A DNA stretch of 64,000 nucleotides, taken from G036327475 sp036327475. GTDB taxonomy: Bacteria > Pseudomonadota > Gammaproteobacteria > Enterobacterales > Enterobacteriaceae. Below, in pieces: positions 8,674 to 18,849 of the stretch. The number at the start of each line of letters is the position of its first letter. Positions within the stretch are counted from its first letter, which is position 1. The stretch spans positions 1,798,001-1,862,000 of the forward strand of contig NZ_CP132913.1 in NCBI RefSeq assembly GCF_036327475.1. Direction: 5' to 3'. The notes under the pieces were generated by a model. It had not been told where the DNA came from. It made no database searches and was given only the letters and a program-made list of their open reading frames with translations. A program made the position numbers and the translations under genes.

Positions 8674-9692
8674 ATGAGTAAACAGCGGGTAAACCCATGT
8701 GATTAGCGGTGTTATTGTCGCCATTTTGCCGGGCGCCAATCCTGACCCGACGATCGCAGGCAGCAGTACAAAGATGGTGAACTTACCCAGCCGCTGACGC
8801 TGGTCAACGCGCCCAAGGCCCGTAGCAAGCCGATTAACGCCGAGGACTATGCTGACAGGTGCTTGAATCCAATATGCCGCCGCCTTATTTTAACGCAATC
8901 AGACCAATTTACTGCTATCCAGCCGCCGACCTTCGCCCAGCGGCTGGATAGCAGTAAATTAAGCCAGTTCGGCATCAAAACTTATTAAATGTAAGGTGCG
9001 GATAATTACGGCAATGTGCAGTTTGCTGGTTATTACACCCCGGTAGTGCAGGCGCACTACTCGCCACAGGGCGAGTTCCGTTATCCGCTGTACCGCATGC
9101 CGCCGCGCGGTAAGATCACCGCCTGTTGGACCGCGCAGCTATTTACAGCGGCGCGCTGAACAGTGGTCTGCCTATCTCCTGGACCAATTCGCTGATGAAT
9201 AGTTTCATGATGGCAGTCCAGGACAGCGACTGCATGGGTTACGACGCCGGCCGGGCCGCTGATGTTTTTCCTACTCTGGTAAAATGGTCACACCTACCGC
9301 AGCAGTCGATGCAAACGATACGCTACTGGGCTTAAGCTGAAGTATGCAAGCTGCTTAAGCAAAATCCATCATGTGTGTTCTTTAAGCCGGCTCCTTTTAT
9401 GCCGGTGAAGGGGCAGCGCCGTGCCGCTGGTGGCGAAATCGGCCGTGGCCTCCGACCGTTCGCCTATCCACACCGGTACCACGATCTTGGCGGAAGTCCC
9501 GCTGATGGACACATAGAGATAAATTCACGGGAAAATATGAGCTCCATTTGATGGTGGCCTTGGATGTCGACGGTGCGATTAAAGGCCAGCATTTCGATAT
9601 GTATCAAGAGATTGGCTCGCAAGCGGGATACCACGCCGGCCATTATAACCATCATGGCCGGGTCTGGGTGCTTATAATAACGGTGGCAGCCA
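8674..9692 (+). pseudogene. mltA: Membrane-bound lytic murein transglycosylase A remnant
   Basis: Blocks in all three frames match MltA along its length: GADNYGNVQFAGYYTPVV, RYPLYRMPP-like, NSLMNSFMMAVQ, LLKQNPSCVFFKPAPFMPVKG-like, MVALDVDGAIKGQHFDMY and a final GRVWVL near 9670. Many frameshifts and stops (for example in the lipoprotein signal and after KTY) make it non-coding. MltA cleaves peptidoglycan glycan strands from the outer-membrane inner face. The position between the metZWV relic and tcdA is the usual one. A 21-base perfect inverted repeat lies inside it at 8906-8960. Confidence 0.88.
8906..8960. repeat. Perfect 21-base inverted repeat inside the mltA relic
   Basis: The arm at 8906-8926 is the exact reverse complement of 8940-8960, with a 13-base loop. 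The right arm lies in readable MltA sequence (FAQRLDSSKLSQFGI), so it seems to be the original copy. The left arm does not match MltA at the expected place. There is no T run, so it does not look like a terminator. Confidence 0.9.
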
Positions 9693-9901
9693 AGCCGTTG
9701 GTACAGGGAGGAGGCGTGTAATAGGCGGTACCTCTTGTGGTCTGATGGGCGGCAGTTCAGGCGGTTTAACAGGTGCCCAGCCTGCCGCGCGACTGGCGCC
9801 CAATATTCCGCAGGTGATTTACGACAACTGGACCGCCGTCAGAGGCTCCATCCGTTCATCAAGCGGCGTGTGGGTCTTCTGTTAATTGCAGCATAAACAG
9901 C
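9693..9901. other. Intergenic stretch between mltA and tcdA relics
   Basis: No gene recognised. One forward frame is rich in Gly and Ser (GGTSCGLMGGSSGGLTGAQ, then PNIPQVIYDNW), which could be a lineage-specific C-terminal tail of MltA or a low-complexity remnant. It does not continue openly into either neighbour. Confidence 0.3.
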
Positions 9902-10709
9902 ATGAATATATCAAGCGCCTGGTTGCAGCGCTTTGGCGGCACTGCTCGGCTGTATGGCCAGGGTGCGCTGGCAGTATTCGCCGTCGCCCACGTCTGCGTG
10001 ATCGGTATGAGTGGGGTCGGATCCTGGGCAGCGGAAGCGCTAGCCAGAACCAATATCGGCGCGATAACCTTGATTGATATGGATGATGGCGTCACCAATG
10101 CCAACCGGCAAATTCACGCCCTGCGCGATCGCGTGGGTAGCCAAAAATTTCGGTGATGGCTGCGCGTATCGCGGCCATTAATCCCGCATGCCTGGTAACC
10201 GCTATCGATGATTTTGTCACCGCCGATAACGTGGCGATGAGGTTGAACAGCGATTTGACTATGTCATTGATGCTATCGATAGCGTGCAGGCCAAAGCGGC
10301 GCTGTTGGCGTACTGTAGTCGCTACAAACACTGGTGGTTTGCGCCGGCGGCGCCGGCGGCTAGACCGATCACGCCCGTATTCAGGTAACAGATCTGGCGA
10401 AAACCACCCAAGATCCGTTGGCGGCCAAGGTCCGCGAACGTTTGAAGCTTTGGTTTCAGGTGGTGCAGAACAATAAAAGCAAGTTGAGCATTGATTGCGT
10501 TTTTCCAGAGAATAATTGGTCTATCCTCAGCCTACGGTTCAGTCTGCTCGTCCCCCGCCACGGCGGAAGTGACTAAGCACATAGACTGCGCATCGGGTTT
10601 TGGTGCCGCGACCATAGTGACCGCAACCTTTTGCTGTGTTGCCGTTGAGCACGCGCTGAAAATGCTTGCCAAAGCACGGCAGCAGTACGCCGTGCCGACC
10701 GCCGTCTAG
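9902..10709 (+). pseudogene. tcdA: tRNA threonylcarbamoyladenosine dehydratase remnant
   Basis: Relic of TcdA (CsdL), the E1-like enzyme that turns t6A37 of tRNA into cyclic ct6A. The first 75 codons are open and match well: WLQRFGGTARLYGQGAL, the nucleotide loop GMSGVGSWAAEALAR and LIDMDDGVTNANRQIHAL. After GSQKF the frame breaks; IDDFVTADNVAMRLN, FDYVIDAIDSVQAK-like and DCASGFGAATIVTATF follow in other frames, ending at a TAG at 10707-10709. A stop and frameshifts fall in the adenylation domain. The partners csdE and csdA are also dead, so the whole sulphur-transfer module is lost. Confidence 0.88.
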
Positions 10710-10744
10710 AGATTGCACTGTGACCCAGAGCGGACCGGTTGTGA

Positions 10745-11110
10745 CGACAAAGAGTGTAGCGTGTTCAAGCTCGGGAGCGTGCGACCGCGGACCGCGCCGG
10801 CAGCACCTGGGCGGTCGTCAGCCACCGGTGGCGATATGGGCGCTCCAGCCCAAGATAACGAAACAATGCCAGCGGATCTGTGTGGCGCAGCTCAAGCGCG
10901 TTCTTTGCCCTCCACAGCCTCAGACAATGGCTGGCAGACCTTTGGCGATGTGGCCGTCGCTATCGGCATACGAGGATTGTCGCGGGGATCTTCAGGCTAT
11001 CCGGCAGCGTCGGCAATGTCGCAGTCTATCCTTCCGCTGTCAACAATCGATAAAGCGCCGGGCCCAGTTCAATAGCAGTAATGTCTGTGTCGAAGAGGTC
11101 GGGTCGTTAA
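10745..11110 (-). pseudogene. csdE: Sulfur acceptor protein CsdE remnant
   Basis: Minus-strand blocks YADSDGHIAKGLPAIV and, after a frameshift, TDPLALFRYLGLERP match the C-terminal half of CsdE; LPDSLKIPATILVCR-like sequence corresponds to the region around its acceptor cysteine. No frame is open for more than about 40 codons. The order tcdA (+), csdE (-), csdA (-) matches the usual csdA-csdE/tcdA arrangement. Confidence 0.7.
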
Positions 11111-11124
11111 GGGGTAACGCCTCT

Positions 11125-11975
11125 TTTGTAGTTGGCTTTGTTGTTTGCTGAAACTGGCCATAGCGGCGGCGGTCGCTTATACCAGCCGATCCACTTCCGC
11201 GAAGGCGTTTTATATAAAGGGTGAAAGAGGCACGCATTGTACCGGGGAAGCCCAGGGCAGCCATCAGCGGCTGGGCGATAGCTTGATGATGTATACTTTC
11301 GAAGGCGAAAGTCGCAGGGGCGATCCCGGACAGCGGAAAGTGCGGAGTCGTGACAGCAGCTAAGCGCAGCGTCCAAACCGACAATCCCGGCGATATTCGA
11401 TGTACCCGCAAAACAGTACGGCGGCGTGGTGACCACCTCGTCGAACGACACAGTGCTGAGCATTTTCCGCTGCCCTACCACAGAGGCATCGTCGCCAGCA
11501 GATCGGTTTTACCATACAGCACGCCATACAGTGTATGGCCGGAGAAAGCGCAAAAGTCGATATTCAGCGCCGCAACATCCGGTCTGCCGTGTACTGTCCC
11601 TGCGCGCTGTCGACCACCACCGCCGGTATCCGCCACACCTGGGCGATAAATCTTGCAAATCCTGGCAACCGTCTGTTGGGTGACCAGATTGAGCGACCCG
11701 GTGTGGCCGCGCGTCCAGATAACATCTTACGCCCGCGATGCGCCTAGCCAGCGGGGCATATGCTGACGTGCCAACTCGCAACGGCCGGTTAACGATTGCG
11801 CCTGACGGTAGCTGCTGCGGTAAACATTGCCCTGTGCCAGGTGATAGAAATTTTCGGTTTCCGCTAATACCGGCAACAGCTTCAGGTCGGCGGGCGTGCT
11901 ATCCAAATAGGCCTCTCCGGTCGAGATGGCCGAAAATGCTGGCAGAAAGCTTTAATGTCAAACTATGTCACGGAA
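11125..11975 (-). pseudogene. csdA: Cysteine desulfurase CsdA remnant
   Basis: The minus strand reads, in shifting frames, SIFGHLDREAYLDST-like N-terminus, FYHLAQGNVYRSSYRQAQ, the PLP region around YAFSGHTLYG, then MLSTVSFDEVVTTPPY, SNIAGIVGLDAAL and IAQPLMAALGFPGTMRASF. CsdA takes sulphur from cysteine and hands it to CsdE. Besides frameshifts, the region of the catalytic cysteine (GQHCAQPLL in E. coli) reads HQAIAQPLM, so the active residue itself has gone. That substitution would abolish activity even with the frame restored. Confidence 0.85.
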
Positions 11976-12135
11976 CTCCTATGAGGACAACCACCGGCGC
12001 ACTCTGGCTAAGTTGCTTAATTGCCTATCATTTTATGGGAATATCGTGAAAACCAGTTATGCTTGTGACTATCGGGTAATATTAATATCCAAAGCGAATA
12101 ACGGATTAATTTAATATAGCAATCTACTCTGCTCA

Positions 12136-12216
12136 ATGAAGAAAACAGTCGCAGTCATTACCGCCCGTGCCTTACGCCTTTACGTTGAGCGCCTGAATGG
12201 GCCACGCGCTTTCTAA
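12136..12216 (+). pseudogene. ygdI: Possible YgdI-type small lipoprotein remnant
   Basis: A short frame starting MKKTVAVITARALRL resembles the lipoprotein signal start of YgdI (MKKTAAIISACMLTFAL in E. coli) and lies between csdA and gcvA, where ygdI sits. The lipobox cysteine is not readable and the frame stops after 26 codons at a 19-base tandem duplication. The match is short, so this is tentative. Confidence 0.4.
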
Positions 12217-12233
12217 TGGGCCACGCGCTTTCT
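12196..12233. repeat. 19-base tandem duplication
   Basis: AATGGGCCACGCGCTTTCT occurs twice head to tail (12196-12214 and 12215-12233) with no mismatch. It looks like a recent slippage duplication in dead DNA. Confidence 0.9.
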
Positions 12234-12289
12234 ATTAGCAACGTACTGATGGCTGAAAAGGTATCCTAAAACGGATTTAAACGTTAAGC

Positions 12290-12362
12290 GGCACGCATTC
12301 GCGTCCCAATCTGCAAACACAACATCAGATCACTTGCCAAAAGCGCTTTGAAAACATTATAT
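12290..12362 (-). pseudogene. gcvB: GcvB small RNA remnant
   Basis: On the minus strand CTTTTGGCAAGTGATCTGATG followed by TTGTGTTTGCAGATTGGG resembles the GU-rich R1 target-binding region of GcvB, and it lies between ygdI and the gcvA start on the strand divergent from gcvA, as in E. coli. A perfect TATAAT (12361-12356 on the minus strand) lies just upstream. The first 50-60 bases, and the terminator, cannot be recognised, so this is probably a deleted, non-functional copy. Covariance-model search would settle it. Confidence 0.4.
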
Positions 12363-12514
12363 TCCAACGTACCTTGTGTTAAGGCTTGCGAATGGCCACA
12401 ACTATAGGTATTTGCTGGCGCATCACCAACGGACAAATTATAATAACTCGAATAAAAATAAAAATGCCTATGTTGGCCCTACTCATGATTCTTAGTCCAG
12501 AAAAGCGCTTGCCT

Positions 12515-13410
12515 ATGTCCAAACGACTTCCCCCGCTTAATGCCCTGCGGGTGTTCGACGCGGCGGCGCGCCACCTGAGCTTTACCAAAGCAGCGGACGA
12601 GTTGTTCGTCACACAGGCCGCTGTCAGCCACCAAATCAAATCGCTGGAAGACTTTTTTGGCCTAAAATTGTTCCGCCGCCGCAATCGTTCGCTGCTGCTG
12701 ACCGAAGAAGGCCAAAGCTATTACCTGGACATCAAAGAGATTTTCTCCGCGTTGGCGGAAGCAACGCGCAAATTGCAATCGCGCAGCGCCAAGGGCGCTC
12801 TTACGGTCAGCCTGCTTCCGAGCCTTGCCATGCAGTGGTTGGTACCGCAGCTGTCGAGCTTTAATGCCACCTGGCTAGGCATTGATGTTCTGCAGGCAAT
12901 GGATCGTGAAGAGGACGAGCTGGCGGAGGGCCTGGACGTGGCTATTTTCTATGGCCGCTGCAATTGGCCCGGGTTGCGGGTAAAAATGTTGTATGCCGAA
13001 TACCTGTTGCCGGTTTGCGTGCCCGTACTATTGACCGGCGTCCATCCGCTGAAAACGCCAGCGGATTTAATCTATCATGCCCTCTTACATGACGCCTCGC
13101 GTCGGAAGTGGCTGGCCTACAGCCGGCAATTGGATGTAAATCAGCTCAATGTGCAGCAGGGACCGATTTTCAGCCACAGCGCCATGGTCCTGCAGGCTGC
13201 GATCCATGGTTGGTGGCGCTGGCCAATAACGTCATAGCGCCAACGGAAATTGAGATGGGCGGCTAGCGTGCCAGTTCAATGAGGTACTAGAAAGCAAAAA
13301 CGCTGGGCAAAATCGCCGCCTTTCGTCAATAGATCTGGGTGTGCTCGGCCAGCGAACAAGAGACGTTCCGCTTTCGTTACGGCGCGACGCTGCCTGCTCA
13401 TGGCATCACT
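12515..13410 (+). pseudogene. gcvA: Glycine cleavage activator GcvA (LysR family), frameshifted
   Basis: From the ATG at 12515 about 230 codons match GcvA closely (MSKRLPPLNALRVFDAAARH, HTH region AADELFVTQAAVSHQIKSLE, then the effector domain). A frameshift after QAAIHG turns the glycine- and purine-sensing C-terminus into WWRWPITS and a stop at 13237. The remaining residues can be followed in other frames to ETFRFRY near 13380. An internal missing base also gives DVLQAMD where DVRIQAVD is expected. The DNA-binding half could still be made, but the ligand-binding half is lost. Confidence 0.88.
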
Positions 13411-13450
13411 GCATGACACACTGCATCAATAATTATCGGAATTGAGAAAC

Positions 13451-13830
13451 ATGCATAGTCGTGGAGTGCTGATTTTCGCCACCCTGAGTAGATTCTTATT
13501 CGTGGCTATTGGCGCTTTCGCCGCCCATGACCTGCGTCTGTCGCTTGTGGAGCTGGAAATGGCCTGGTTAAGAACCGGTTTGGAGTATCAGGCCTTTTAT
13601 GCGCTGGCAATTATGGCTCTCAGCACGGCGATGATGCGCAATCCGAACCTGTGGTTTTATTGAAGCGGCGTGCTGCTGGCTTCGGTATCGTGCTGTTTTT
13701 CGGCAGTTTATACTGTCTCGTGCTGCTGTCGCACCTGCGCACGTGGGTGTATATCACCGCCATCGGTGGTGACGCTTCCTGGCGGGCTGGGTGCTGCTGA
13801 TTGGTGCGCTGCGCCTGAAAAGGCGGAACA
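13451..13830 (+). pseudogene. ygdD: YgdD-family (DUF423) inner-membrane protein, frameshifted
   Basis: From MHSRGVLIFATLSRF the sequence matches YgdD (GAFAAHDL, TGLEYQAFYALAIMAL, WFY) for 70 codons, then a stop replaces the tryptophan codon after NPNLWFY and a frameshift follows. The end (LIGALRLKRR) is readable in another frame, which runs without a stop into rlmM. The family has four predicted membrane helices and no known function. Position between gcvA and rlmM is standard. Confidence 0.82.
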
Positions 13831-13832
13831 CT

Positions 13833-14763
13833 GTGAATAACGTTATTTATTTGTATTGCCGCCACGACTTTGAGAAAGGGTGTGCCGTTGAAATTATCGA
13901 GAAGGCCGCTGAACGGGAGCTCTATAGCATTGTGCGCATGAAGGAAAATAGCGGCTACGTGGTCTTTGTCTGTTACCAGCATGAAGAGGTGGCTCGATTG
14001 ATCCGCACCTTACCGCTACGCAGTGTGATTTTGCGTATCAGATGATGCTAGCGGGCGACCTGCCGCACGATTTGCCTACCGACGATCGCATTCGCCGATA
14101 GTGGGTATGCTGATATGCTGACGGACGCCGTCACCGAGGTGGGGCTGCGGGTCAAGTCCACGATGCCAATGAAAGCGAAGAGCTGATGAAATTCTGTCTG
14201 CCCTGCGCGCGCAACACATCCTTCGTGGAGAGGATGAACGCACCTCGCAGCAGGCTATCTATATGCTGTTTATCGCATCTGGTGATGCCGCCACGTGCGC
14301 TACGCCTATCGGCATAATCCATTCCCCCTTCCACATAGGCATTCCCAGGCTGCGATTTCCGTCGGCGGTTTTCGGCGGATGAGCAGGACGAGCGTCTCGG
14401 CAGCGGGTATGTACGCGGTGGATTTGGGTATTTATCCCGACAGTTGGACCTATCAGCACCAACGCGCCAACGGATTTTTCTTCGAGCCGACGCGCAATTA
14501 ATGTGTACTGAATGATGTGCGATATGGCGGAGAAGCCGTCGCGCGTGGGCAATTAGCTGCAGATTAGTTGGTGAGGGGGTGTTGCGTGGCGATTTTCAAC
14601 CTGCAGCTGCCGATAAAAAGCACTACGAAGAGGTCAACCAGAATTACGCCTACTCTGCGACCAGTTGGCTGTGAACGGGTGTATGCGGAAGTACACGCCG
14701 CCAAGTAGCTGTACCACGATTGAGAGAAAGTCACGGCGCACGTCCGACGGTGCGATGAGCGCT
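13833..14763 (+). pseudogene. rlmM: 23S rRNA 2'-O-ribose methyltransferase M remnant
   Basis: From a GTG at 13833 (VNNVIYLYCRHDFEKGC) the first 70 codons match RlmM (YgdE), which methylates C2498 of 23S rRNA. Frameshifts then occur, but MVAVDLGIYPDSWTYQ-like, FNLQLPIKKHYEEVNQ-like and a final VRRCDER block allow it to be followed to 14763. The SAM-binding motif DLGACPGGWT of the family reads DLGIYPDSWT here, so the glycines of the binding loop are lost too. Confidence 0.85.
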
Positions 14764-14769
14764 AAGGGC

Positions 14770-15990
14770 GGCCGTAGCGTTAAAGCCGCGTACCGTTGCG
14801 TCTCAGCCGTTGAGACTGAGCGTGAATAGCGGATATATCGCCCCCTGAGGTCGACATTAGCGATTCGCCGTGACGTACGCCGTTTACGGACCGTAAAGAA
14901 GCAGGTTTTCTTCTGCTGGCGGTGGATAATCGATAATGGCAGCAATATGCGCCGTATCGCCAGTACGGTTCGTTACACTGGCCTGGTCGTTGTTTTCCAC
15001 CGAGCTGACACCGATTGCCTGACTGCCGATAATCACGATACCATAGCGATCGATTTCCTGACGCTGCCCCTACTGCCAATAGCGTAATCGATTGTTCGGC
15101 AATAGCGTTTTCCACCTCTTTCGCCAGGCGACGCTCGGTCTTGCCGGTCTCGGCGAGAGCCGCCTGCAGGATGTTTTGCCTGTTTGGGCACTCTGTTTGA
15201 GCGCTAGGTCCGTGCTACAGAGACATCGACAAAGACATCGATCCCTTCGCTGTCTATCTGACCATGCACCTGCGAGACGACATCGTCGATACGCTCGTGA
15301 GGTTTATCTTCCTTAATAGGGCGCTAGATTAACGGCGTACTCCAGCTCCCGGTTGCGGTCCACCCGCGGTAAATTCAGGTGTGAATCGGTACGGGCATTG
15401 CCATGACTTGGAAAGTGTTTGTAGCAGGTGACTATTTGCGCACTGCCTTTAATCATCTGGCGGGTCAGTCTGTCGACCTGTGCCGGGCAATCGCCCAAAT
15501 GAGGTTAAGACCCAAGTTATTGCGCCATGATTTTGCCCTACAAGTTAAGGAAGCGCGCTTTCTCCGTGGCCTTCGTACAGCGCGCCCCGACGCTATATTG
15601 CCCGCAAACGCAGTGTAGTCGCCGCATGACAGGCGAAAACATTGCGCCCTCTGTCGGTACTGATCAGTAAACCGATGCTGTGGGTCTGGGAACGGCGCCG
15701 ATTTGCCCGGTTAGACAGCGAATCCAGGTTATTGGCAAACAGAATGACGCCGCCAATGTGGTAATTGCGCAGGATGTTGTCGATCTGAGGCGTTTGCGCC
15801 GTTACGGCGACGACGCCGGTCACGCGTGTTGGAGGGATGGTGCTCATCACCGTCGCCGGCAACGCAGCGCGATCCCAACGCGCCAGAGGAATACCCTTAC
15901 CGTTCAGGTACGTAGCACCCGCCAGCACTGCGACCTATCATGCCAGCGGTGAATAAAACAGTAAACGTGGCAGCGGAGCGGTCATTATAG
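14770..15990 (-). pseudogene. Glycoside hydrolase family 3 (beta-hexosaminidase type) remnant
   Basis: On the minus strand, frame-shifted blocks match family 3 N-acetylhexosaminidases: ILRNYHIGGVILFANNL (about 15760), LLISTDRGRNVF where LLIGIDQEGG is usual, and YKHFPSHGNARTDSHLNLP (about 15420), equivalent to the KHFPGHG catalytic loop of NagZ. The C-terminal domain (YGIVIIGSQAIGVSS) follows near 14990. Many stops and shifts are present, and the catalytic glycines are altered. It is longer than NagZ, more like secreted or periplasmic members with a C-terminal domain. It is inserted between rlmM and xni, where E. coli has the fuc genes. Confidence 0.65.
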
Positions 15991-16206
15991 GCAGATAGCC
16001 GTCCATTGATCGCAAGATAGTTACGGTGCAGTATCCAATTTGCCGACGTAGGCGGCTGGCCGGCCGCCGATGGCCGTGGCAAAGTTTGGCCAAGCAAGTG
16101 GGCCGGTGCCGTTTGCAAGTCTGGAGGTGTACTTCACGTCACAAATACAAGTTGCACGTCACCCGTCGCAGAGCCGCCGCTGTCAAGCGTTGATAGGGCA
16201 AGACTG

Positions 16207-16244
16207 ATGTGCGTGGGCGCGCTGTTACTCGCGCCCACGCACAT
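16207..16244. terminator. Strong GC-rich hairpin
   Basis: A perfect 15-base inverted repeat (ATGTGCGTGGGCGCG at 16207-16221 with its complement at 16230-16244) around an 8-base loop. There is no T run on either side. It lies between the GH3 relic and the unassigned 16.25-16.56 kb stretch and may be an old terminator or another templated inverted repeat. Confidence 0.45.
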
Positions 16245-16562
16245 GCTAAATGTTACCACGATGGCGTTTTTGTGTCCTCCTTGGTGGCGGAACAGCGTGA
16301 CGCATAGTGGCTGGAAAATGTTAGGGGACGCCGGCAGAAAGAGCTTTACGTTTGCTCACCACCGCCTTTCTACTGCTGTTGCTCGGTTTGACGGCGGAGC
16401 TGGCGTCACATTTCTCTCACTTGGCACCGTTCTGACGGGGCGCTGCTGCTATTCTGGAATGGCGGATAAGGAAAGCTCCTTGGCTATATTCAGACGGCGG
16501 CTGATGTCGCTCTTGCAGCTATGCTCAACAGGGGTCACCCTAGCTCCGCTCCTGTAGCACTT
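16245..16562. other. Unassigned intergenic stretch
   Basis: No gene recognised. A forward frame is open through most of it but has no family resemblance and reads through the hairpin. Another frame holds a short hydrophobic run (TAFLLLLLGLTAELA) that might come from a lost membrane protein. In E. coli the sdaB-sdaC and fuc genes lie around here; none is visible. Confidence 0.3.
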
Positions 16563-17276
16563 TTAACGTAACCGCAACTGTTGTAAATTTCTCTGTAGAA
16601 TCACGGTGGTATCCAGCGTAGCCGCCTGACAATAGAGAAACGCCAGATCATGGTCACGTTCCGGTTTGTAACGCCATTTTACGGCAATCGCTCAAGCCGC
16701 TGGTACAGGGCGTCCAGCAGCCTGCCTCGTTATCAGCTGTGCGACGCTTTTCCGGCAACGTCCGAGTTTTATTGCTGCTGATTCTCGCTAACCCTAAAAT
16801 GGTCAACTGCTGCGGCCTAATGGCCATATCATCCAGCCAGCGCTTTTGAAGGTAGTCCCGAATTTGTATCGACAGAGAAGCAATTGGTAATAGTCCTTAT
16901 CGGTGGAAATCAGTGTCACCTGATTGCCGCCCGCCGCCACCTTGAACGCCAGCATCGAGACAATATCGTCGCCTCATAGCCGCTGGTGTGCCAGCAAGCG
17001 ACGGACTCGCGGTTACATTCGGCGCGAATGGCCAGCATCTGCGCCCGCAGATCTTCCAGCGTCGGCGCGCGTCCGCTTTGATATTGCGGAATTGCTGATA
17101 GCGACAGCTTTCGTGATGCTCATCATTGTCAAACACCGCCACCGCGCCGGATGAGGTGACGATGCAGAATAAACTTGAGCATGGCGTGTCCGCAGGCGGC
17201 AAGGCGGGACCCCCTGTACCGTATGAATGCGGCGGATAAGATTCAGCGCGTCAACTATCAACACATGCACTGACAT
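16563..17276 (-). pseudogene. xni: Flap endonuclease Xni (ExoIX) remnant
   Basis: The minus strand begins MSVHVLIVDALNLIRRIHTVQG, the start of the Xni PIN-like domain with its metal-binding Asp (VDALN). Frameshifts follow; AVAVFDNDEHHESCRYQQF, QVTLISTDKDYYQLL-like and a final QQLRLR with a TAA at 16565-16563 correspond to the rest. The gene is full length in span but not translatable. Xni is a 5'-3' flap endonuclease related to the PolI 5' nuclease domain and is dispensable. Confidence 0.85.
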
Positions 17277-17371
17277 GGAGTGGTGTCCTGATTACCATTA
17301 GGAAGGACAAGCGGCTCAGCACGCGGTGCAGGCGCTGGTGCCAGCGTAAAGTCGGCGCCGGTGAGCGAGCG

Positions 17372-18666
17372 TTAAATACGGATTTTGCAGCAAGGGAGGT
17401 GGCGTGGCCGGACAACTTCATCCGGTGCTGGGTAACGAAATCCTACAGTAGCGTACCCATATGCATGCCGCATGATTTCCAGATGGCTATGCCGTTGGTA
17501 AGGTCCATTACTGCTCGATAGCGTGATGTCATACTCCTTTACGTTGCCGGCGACAATGCCGGAGAGGGCACGGTGCAGCGCGGCCGCCAGGCGTTCGGCC
17601 GGCTGTTCGCAATACAGATTGAGGTTTGCCATATTTCATGGCTGGGCTTCGAAGGGATGCTGCAAATCATGAGCGATGCGCGACGACCAGTTGAAGCCGT
17701 AAGCATCGCCGCTGCGGCGGCGGTTTCTTGGACCTCCGGCATTGCCTTTTCATCCAGCGAGCAACTTCAGCGATATCATCGATGATTATGGAATAATAAC
17801 GGCGGGCCTGTGGCCGAGCGCGCTAACGATAACTTCTCCATCACGCGGAAATAGTCGGCACTCTCCTCCTGTCCGGTAAGCATCAGCAGCACCTGATCGG
17901 TATTTTCCGGATCCATCATGATGCCAAGCAAATACAGGAACTCTTCTGGGGTGCCGACGCAAAAATGATGGTGCCGTGGCCAAGGCACACGAAAGTTTCG
18001 AAGTGTTTTCAATATCCGACATGATCACTAGCTCATTCACCAGGCTGTTGGGTGGTTCGGCGGCGATAATACAGAGCGCGGTCATCTCGATAAACCGCCA
18101 CTCTTTATAGCGTTGCTTACGTGGCCAACCACGGCACCCTGCATGGGGCTTCCATCGCGCCAGGCCAGTAGTCGGTGCAAATGTTGAGCTCGCGCAGGCC
18201 AAGCTGATTGCTGACGGCGCGGGCATAGCGACTTTTTTCGTTGATGGAATGCCCGCTCTCGCAGACAGTCATATTTGCTCACGTGCAGCGCGCGGCGTTG
18301 CGCAAGATGGATGCGCAGGATGGAAATACCAGATGGTGATATGGGAGACGTTGGCCCGATTGAGGTGCTGATGTCGCCAAGTGCGGGCGATTTGGTTGCT
18401 AACAAACAGGATATCTCGCAATGCAGCAAACAGGTTTGTCTGCAGCGAGCGAATGATGCGGCCATCGACAAACGCTTCTTTCGGCGGGTTTACAAGTTCC
18501 AATTCGCTCTTTGCTACTGTCGATCTGGATCCAGGATTGAGCACCGCCAGCGAACAGTTGCAAAACAGCCGGTAGAGATCTCGCTGCTAGCGGTACGTTT
18601 GAGCATGTCCACTTTGAGTTGTAACAATAAATCCATGGAGACCAGCGGGCTGACATGCGTAATCAC
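17372..18666 (-). pseudogene. ppnN: Nucleotide 5'-monophosphate nucleosidase PpnN remnant
   Basis: Relic of PpnN (YgdH), the alarmone-controlled nucleosidase. It begins with a GTG at 18666 preceded by AAGGAG (VITHVSPLVSMDLL) and includes LELVNPPKEAFVDGRIIRSL, the LOG-family region with MIAAEPPNSLVNELVIM-like sequence, and near the end IVAGNVKEYDI and a closing PCCKIRI. About ten frameshifts or stops are spread along its length. The conserved PGGVGT nucleotide loop is not readable, reading frame-shifted RGVP-like sequence instead. Nearly full length in span, so decay is by point changes and small indels. Confidence 0.87.
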
Positions 18667-18849
18667 AATAACTCCTTGTCATGCTGGTATATACAACAAA
18701 ATGAGAATCCAATTCTGGCCTGGCGCTGGGGAACCGGCGGCGCATAACCCCTGGCACAGTGATCCAATGCCCGTCAGACCTGTTCTTGCTAAATAGTAAG
18801 GCCGGTAGGGCAGTTTTACCGCCATCACCGCTGGGAGCGGGGTAATTGC

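Noticed and set aside
8906..8960. Inverted repeat in mltA as a transcription terminator
   Set aside because: It lies in the middle of a former coding region and has no T run on either strand; a mutational origin explains it better.
10713..11075. 120-codon plus-strand frame downstream of tcdA
   Set aside because: Its composition looks random, and the minus strand of the same DNA carries recognisable csdE blocks in the expected order.
16207..16557. Plus-strand frame of 116 codons after the GH3 relic
   Set aside because: It starts inside a perfect hairpin, has no ribosome site and no recognisable family; likely a chance frame.
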